DNA of 64,000 nt from Eshraghiella sp045124255 (GTDB taxonomy: Bacteria; Bacillota; Clostridia; Lachnospirales; Lachnospiraceae). Below, one piece after another: positions 62,379 to 64,000 of this stretch. Position 1 is the stretch's first letter; the number at the start of each line of letters is the position of its first letter. The position numbers and the translations under genes were made by a program. The DNA lies in assembly GCA_045124255.1 (NCBI GenBank), contig JBGVLM010000007.1:54611-118610 (forward strand). Direction: 5' to 3'. The notes under the pieces are model-generated. The model searched no databases, had not been told where the DNA came from, and worked only from the letters and a program-made list of their open reading frames with translations.

Positions 62379-62412
62379 AAAATGGCTGCGTCCAACCGGA
62401 CGCAGCCATTTT
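62379..62412. terminator. bidirectional terminator
   Basis: A perfect 15-bp stem (AAAATGGCTGCGTCC / GGACGCAGCCATTTT) with a 4-nt loop between convergent spoVAC and the CPBP protease gene. Confidence 0.92.
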
Positions 62413-62416
62413 AGAA

Positions 62417-63193
62417 TCACGCTTTTTTCCAGAGCCACAGCGCATATCCGCCGGAAACGACTATGAGCAGCACTGCACTGCAGACCTGAACCAGGCTTGT
62501 GGTCGCCTGTCCAAATACTGCGGCAACCAGTTCCGTGAAGGGCCCCTGCTCCAAGGCAAACACGCTGCTGCCATTGACAAACATATGGCTTGCGATGCAG
62601 GGCAGCAAGCTGCCGCCTTTGTACGCGATGATGGTATACAGGAAGCCGATCACGATGGCGTAGCACACCTGCAGCAGCACTCCCAGCGTATCTGCCGTAT
62701 TGGCAAGGTTCACAATATGTCCCGCACCGAAGGTCACCGCCGACACAATGATCGCATTGCGCAGATTGTCCTTTGCCATACCGCGGAACAGGAATCCGCG
62801 GAAGATGATTTCCTCTACATAGCCGGCAACGGCTTTGTTCACCATCATGAGCAGTGTAACAGCCAGCGGCGCAGTGAGGGCCAGCCCGTTCTCCAGATTG
62901 GCGCAGGACATGACGATCAGGGGGAGAAACCACAAAAACGCCTTTTTGCTGCCCTTAAAGGCACAAAGGCCGAACTTCTCCGCCAGACTGTTCCGAAGGA
63001 TCCACACAGTGGACGCAACCGCAAGCACTGTAATGCAGGCCACCGGAACCAGCAGCTGAGGTACTGTCTTACCCGCCAAATCATCTAAGCCGCCGCAGAA
63101 CTGCAATGCAATATTCATAACCAATACATACAGGGCAATCCAAACAAGGGCAAAGTTTACTTCGTTTTTCTCATAGAGCTTCTTCATTTTCAT
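62417..63193 (-). CDS. CPBP/CAAX-type intramembrane metalloprotease
   Basis: 258 aa, about eight helices. The conserved motifs of the ABI family are present: EEIIFRGFLFRGM (Glu-Glu and Arg), TFGAGHIVN (His) and ASHMFVN (His). Roles include bacteriocin self-immunity and membrane-protein processing. Its start overlaps the TetR stop by ATGA, so the regulator controls it directly. Confidence 0.9.
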   Translation of the reverse strand: MKMKKLYEKNEVNFALVWIALYVLVMNIALQFCGGLDDLAGKTVPQLLVPVACITVLAVASTVWILRNSLAEKFGLCAFKGSKKAFLWFLPLIVMSCANLENGLALTAPLAVTLLMMVNKAVAGYVEEIIFRGFLFRGMAKDNLRNAIIVSAVTFGAGHIVNLANTADTLGVLLQVCYAIVIGFLYTIIAYKGGSLLPCIASHMFVNGSSVFALEQGPFTELVAAVFGQATTSLVQVCSAVLLIVVSGGYALWLWKKA

Positions 63194-63759
63194 CTCTCCT
63201 CCATCATGATTGCGCCCACCATTCCTTCGAAAGCCGTCTCCAGCATCGGAATGATCTCTGTTTCATCGTATTCCATGCTGTTGTTGGCCAGCATGGATGC
63301 ACAGCCATGCACCAGCATCAACAGCGCCTTGAACACAAACTTCGTCTGCTCCAGGTTCAAGCCCGCTTCCTGCTGGAAGATGTCCAGTACACGCATCAGC
63401 TCCGGTGCATCGATCAGTGACGTGATGCTCTGCCCGCCAAAACTGTCCGACTGAAAAAGCAGACGGAACAGCGGTTTTTCTGTCGCGGCAAAGCGGATAT
63501 AGTTCAGTCCAATTGAAATCATCGGATTCTCATTTTCCGAAGGCTGCAGCAAAAAGGCGGTCTGATATGCATCCGCCATACGGTAGACCTCACGGCGGAT
63601 ATCTTCAACATGGTCAAAGTGGTACAGCACCGGCTGTGTGGAGCAGCCGAGCCGTTGGGAAATCGTGCGGGCGTTGATCCACTCAGCACCTTGCTCTCTG
63701 GCAATGGCGTAGGCCGCTTCCAGGATCATCTCCCGGGTGATGCGGGGTTTCGGGGGCAT
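63190..63759 (-). CDS. TetR-family repressor
   Basis: 189 aa. N-terminal HTH (about 8-52): MILEAAYAIAREQGAEWINA, QRLGCSTQPVLYHFDHVEDI. C-terminal ligand-binding domain of the WHG type (about 80-189). GGAGG precedes the ATG. It heads the two-gene unit with the CPBP protease, and a perfect palindrome overlapping its transcript start suggests self-repression. Confidence 0.92.
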   Translation of the reverse strand: MPPKPRITREMILEAAYAIAREQGAEWINARTISQRLGCSTQPVLYHFDHVEDIRREVYRMADAYQTAFLLQPSENENPMISIGLNYIRFAATEKPLFRLLFQSDSFGGQSITSLIDAPELMRVLDIFQQEAGLNLEQTKFVFKALLMLVHGCASMLANNSMEYDETEIIPMLETAFEGMVGAIMMEER

Positions 63760-63784
63760 TGGCTAACCTCCTTTTATTATCTTC

Positions 63785-63830
63785 GTTATATAACATTAAT
63801 TATAATAAGCTATACCTTCGCATTTGTCAA
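63785..63830 (-). promoter_or_regulatory. tetR promoter and palindromic operator
   Basis: TTGACA, 17 nt, TATTAT on the minus strand (plus 63825-63830 and 63802-63807), very strong. The perfect palindrome GTTATATAAC (63785-63794) lies at about +10, where a TetR dimer would block transcription. Confidence 0.75.
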
Positions 63831-63864
63831 TAGGCAACCTCAAAAAACTCTTTTGGGAGGATTT

Positions 63865-63981
63865 GGCCGAGAGATTTTGGCACAACAAATATACACCATC
63901 GCCGGACCGGTGAGGGTGTATGGCCTGGCGGCAAGCGTGGAATACGGATTTATTTATTGGATATGGATGATGGCTGCGTGA
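63865..63981 (+). pseudogene. spoVAC: spoVAC 3'-end remnant
   Basis: 38 codons plus stop. TIAGPVRVYGLAASVEYGFIYW aligns with TIAGPVIVYGLSASVVYGLIYW at the end of the intact gene at 61938-62378. No start, and the first three quarters of the gene are missing. The DNA is diverged from the intact copy by several bases per ten, so it is not a fresh duplication. Same orientation as the intact gene. Confidence 0.8.
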
Positions 63982-64000
63982 TGGAGAATGTTTCGTTGAG

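Noticed and set aside
43530..64000. A genomic island acquired by the left-hand organism
   Set aside because: No integrase, att sites or direct repeats at the boundary. The segment holds core genes (rsmI, spmAB, spoVAC, nagB) and no mobile functions, and the join lies within a conserved gene. A chimera explains it better.
1..64000. tRNA, rRNA or CRISPR loci
   Set aside because: No TTCRANNC-type T arms with paired acceptor stems, no rRNA-like stretches and no regularly spaced direct repeats were noticed on either strand. A covariance search would be needed to exclude an odd tRNA.

Overview
The window looks like two bacterial genomes joined inside one gene. Positions 1 to about 43,530 are AT-rich, with short A/T-rich spacers and strong AGGAGG ribosome sites. 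The gene content is typical of a gut Lachnospiraceae-type Firmicute: addAB, a Val T-box, a lysine riboswitch, a DUF4250-type small protein, and a cluster of Lachnospiraceae-type proteins of unknown function. Positions from about 43,530 to 64,000 are clearly GC-rich and carry several GC-rich palindromic repeats absent from the left part. Their content suggests a spore-forming Oscillospiraceae/Ruminococcaceae-type Firmicute: spmAB, spoVAC, uxuAB and a decaprenyl-phosphoribose-type module. The switch falls in the most conserved stretch of a Clp ATPase gene. That gene reads as a ClpC-like N-terminal third fused in frame to a ClpB C-terminal part. An assembly chimera is the simplest explanation.

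Left part: addA (cut by the window edge) and addB form a double-strand-break repair operon. Next come a small membrane protein, then a regulator/kinase plus ABC exporter set of the antimicrobial-peptide-sensing type. A dapA-dapB operon behind a lysine riboswitch follows, with a small repeat-containing lipoprotein after it. An OB-fold SSB-like gene and typA are divergent. From 31.06 kb down to 17.1 kb, nine genes lie on the minus strand with gaps of 1 to 22 nt: valS, GT2-GtrA fusion, phosphodiester glycosidase, unknown membrane protein, MoxR, DUF58, transglutaminase, and two membrane-anchored amidases. A strong promoter and a valine T-box precede them, so a cell-wall remodelling module may be tied to valine-tRNA charging. 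From 38.0 to 31.1 kb a separate four-gene operon encodes a 1,181-residue scaffold-like protein, a degenerate Hsp70-like protein, a TPR-like protein and a coiled-coil membrane protein. This is the best candidate here for an undescribed system. rarA, a polysaccharide deacetylase, a small membrane protein, degV and a DUF4250 gene complete this part.

Right part: a Clp N-terminal portion, ferredoxin, TrmN6-like and RsmI methyltransferases, an AbrB-type regulator, spmAB, an exonuclease, rubrerythrin, nagB, an ECF S component, an esterase and a sigma/membrane partner pair. Then come a HAD/UbiA/polytopic-membrane trio resembling polyprenyl-phosphate-pentose synthesis, the uxuA-uxuB hexuronate operon, spoVAC, and a TetR/CPBP-protease pair. 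At the right edge lies a broken second copy of the spoVAC 3' end, suggesting that the TetR/CPBP block was inserted beside spoVAC. Most genes are bounded by clear Rho-independent hairpins. I saw no rRNA, tRNA, CRISPR array, phage or transposase gene.
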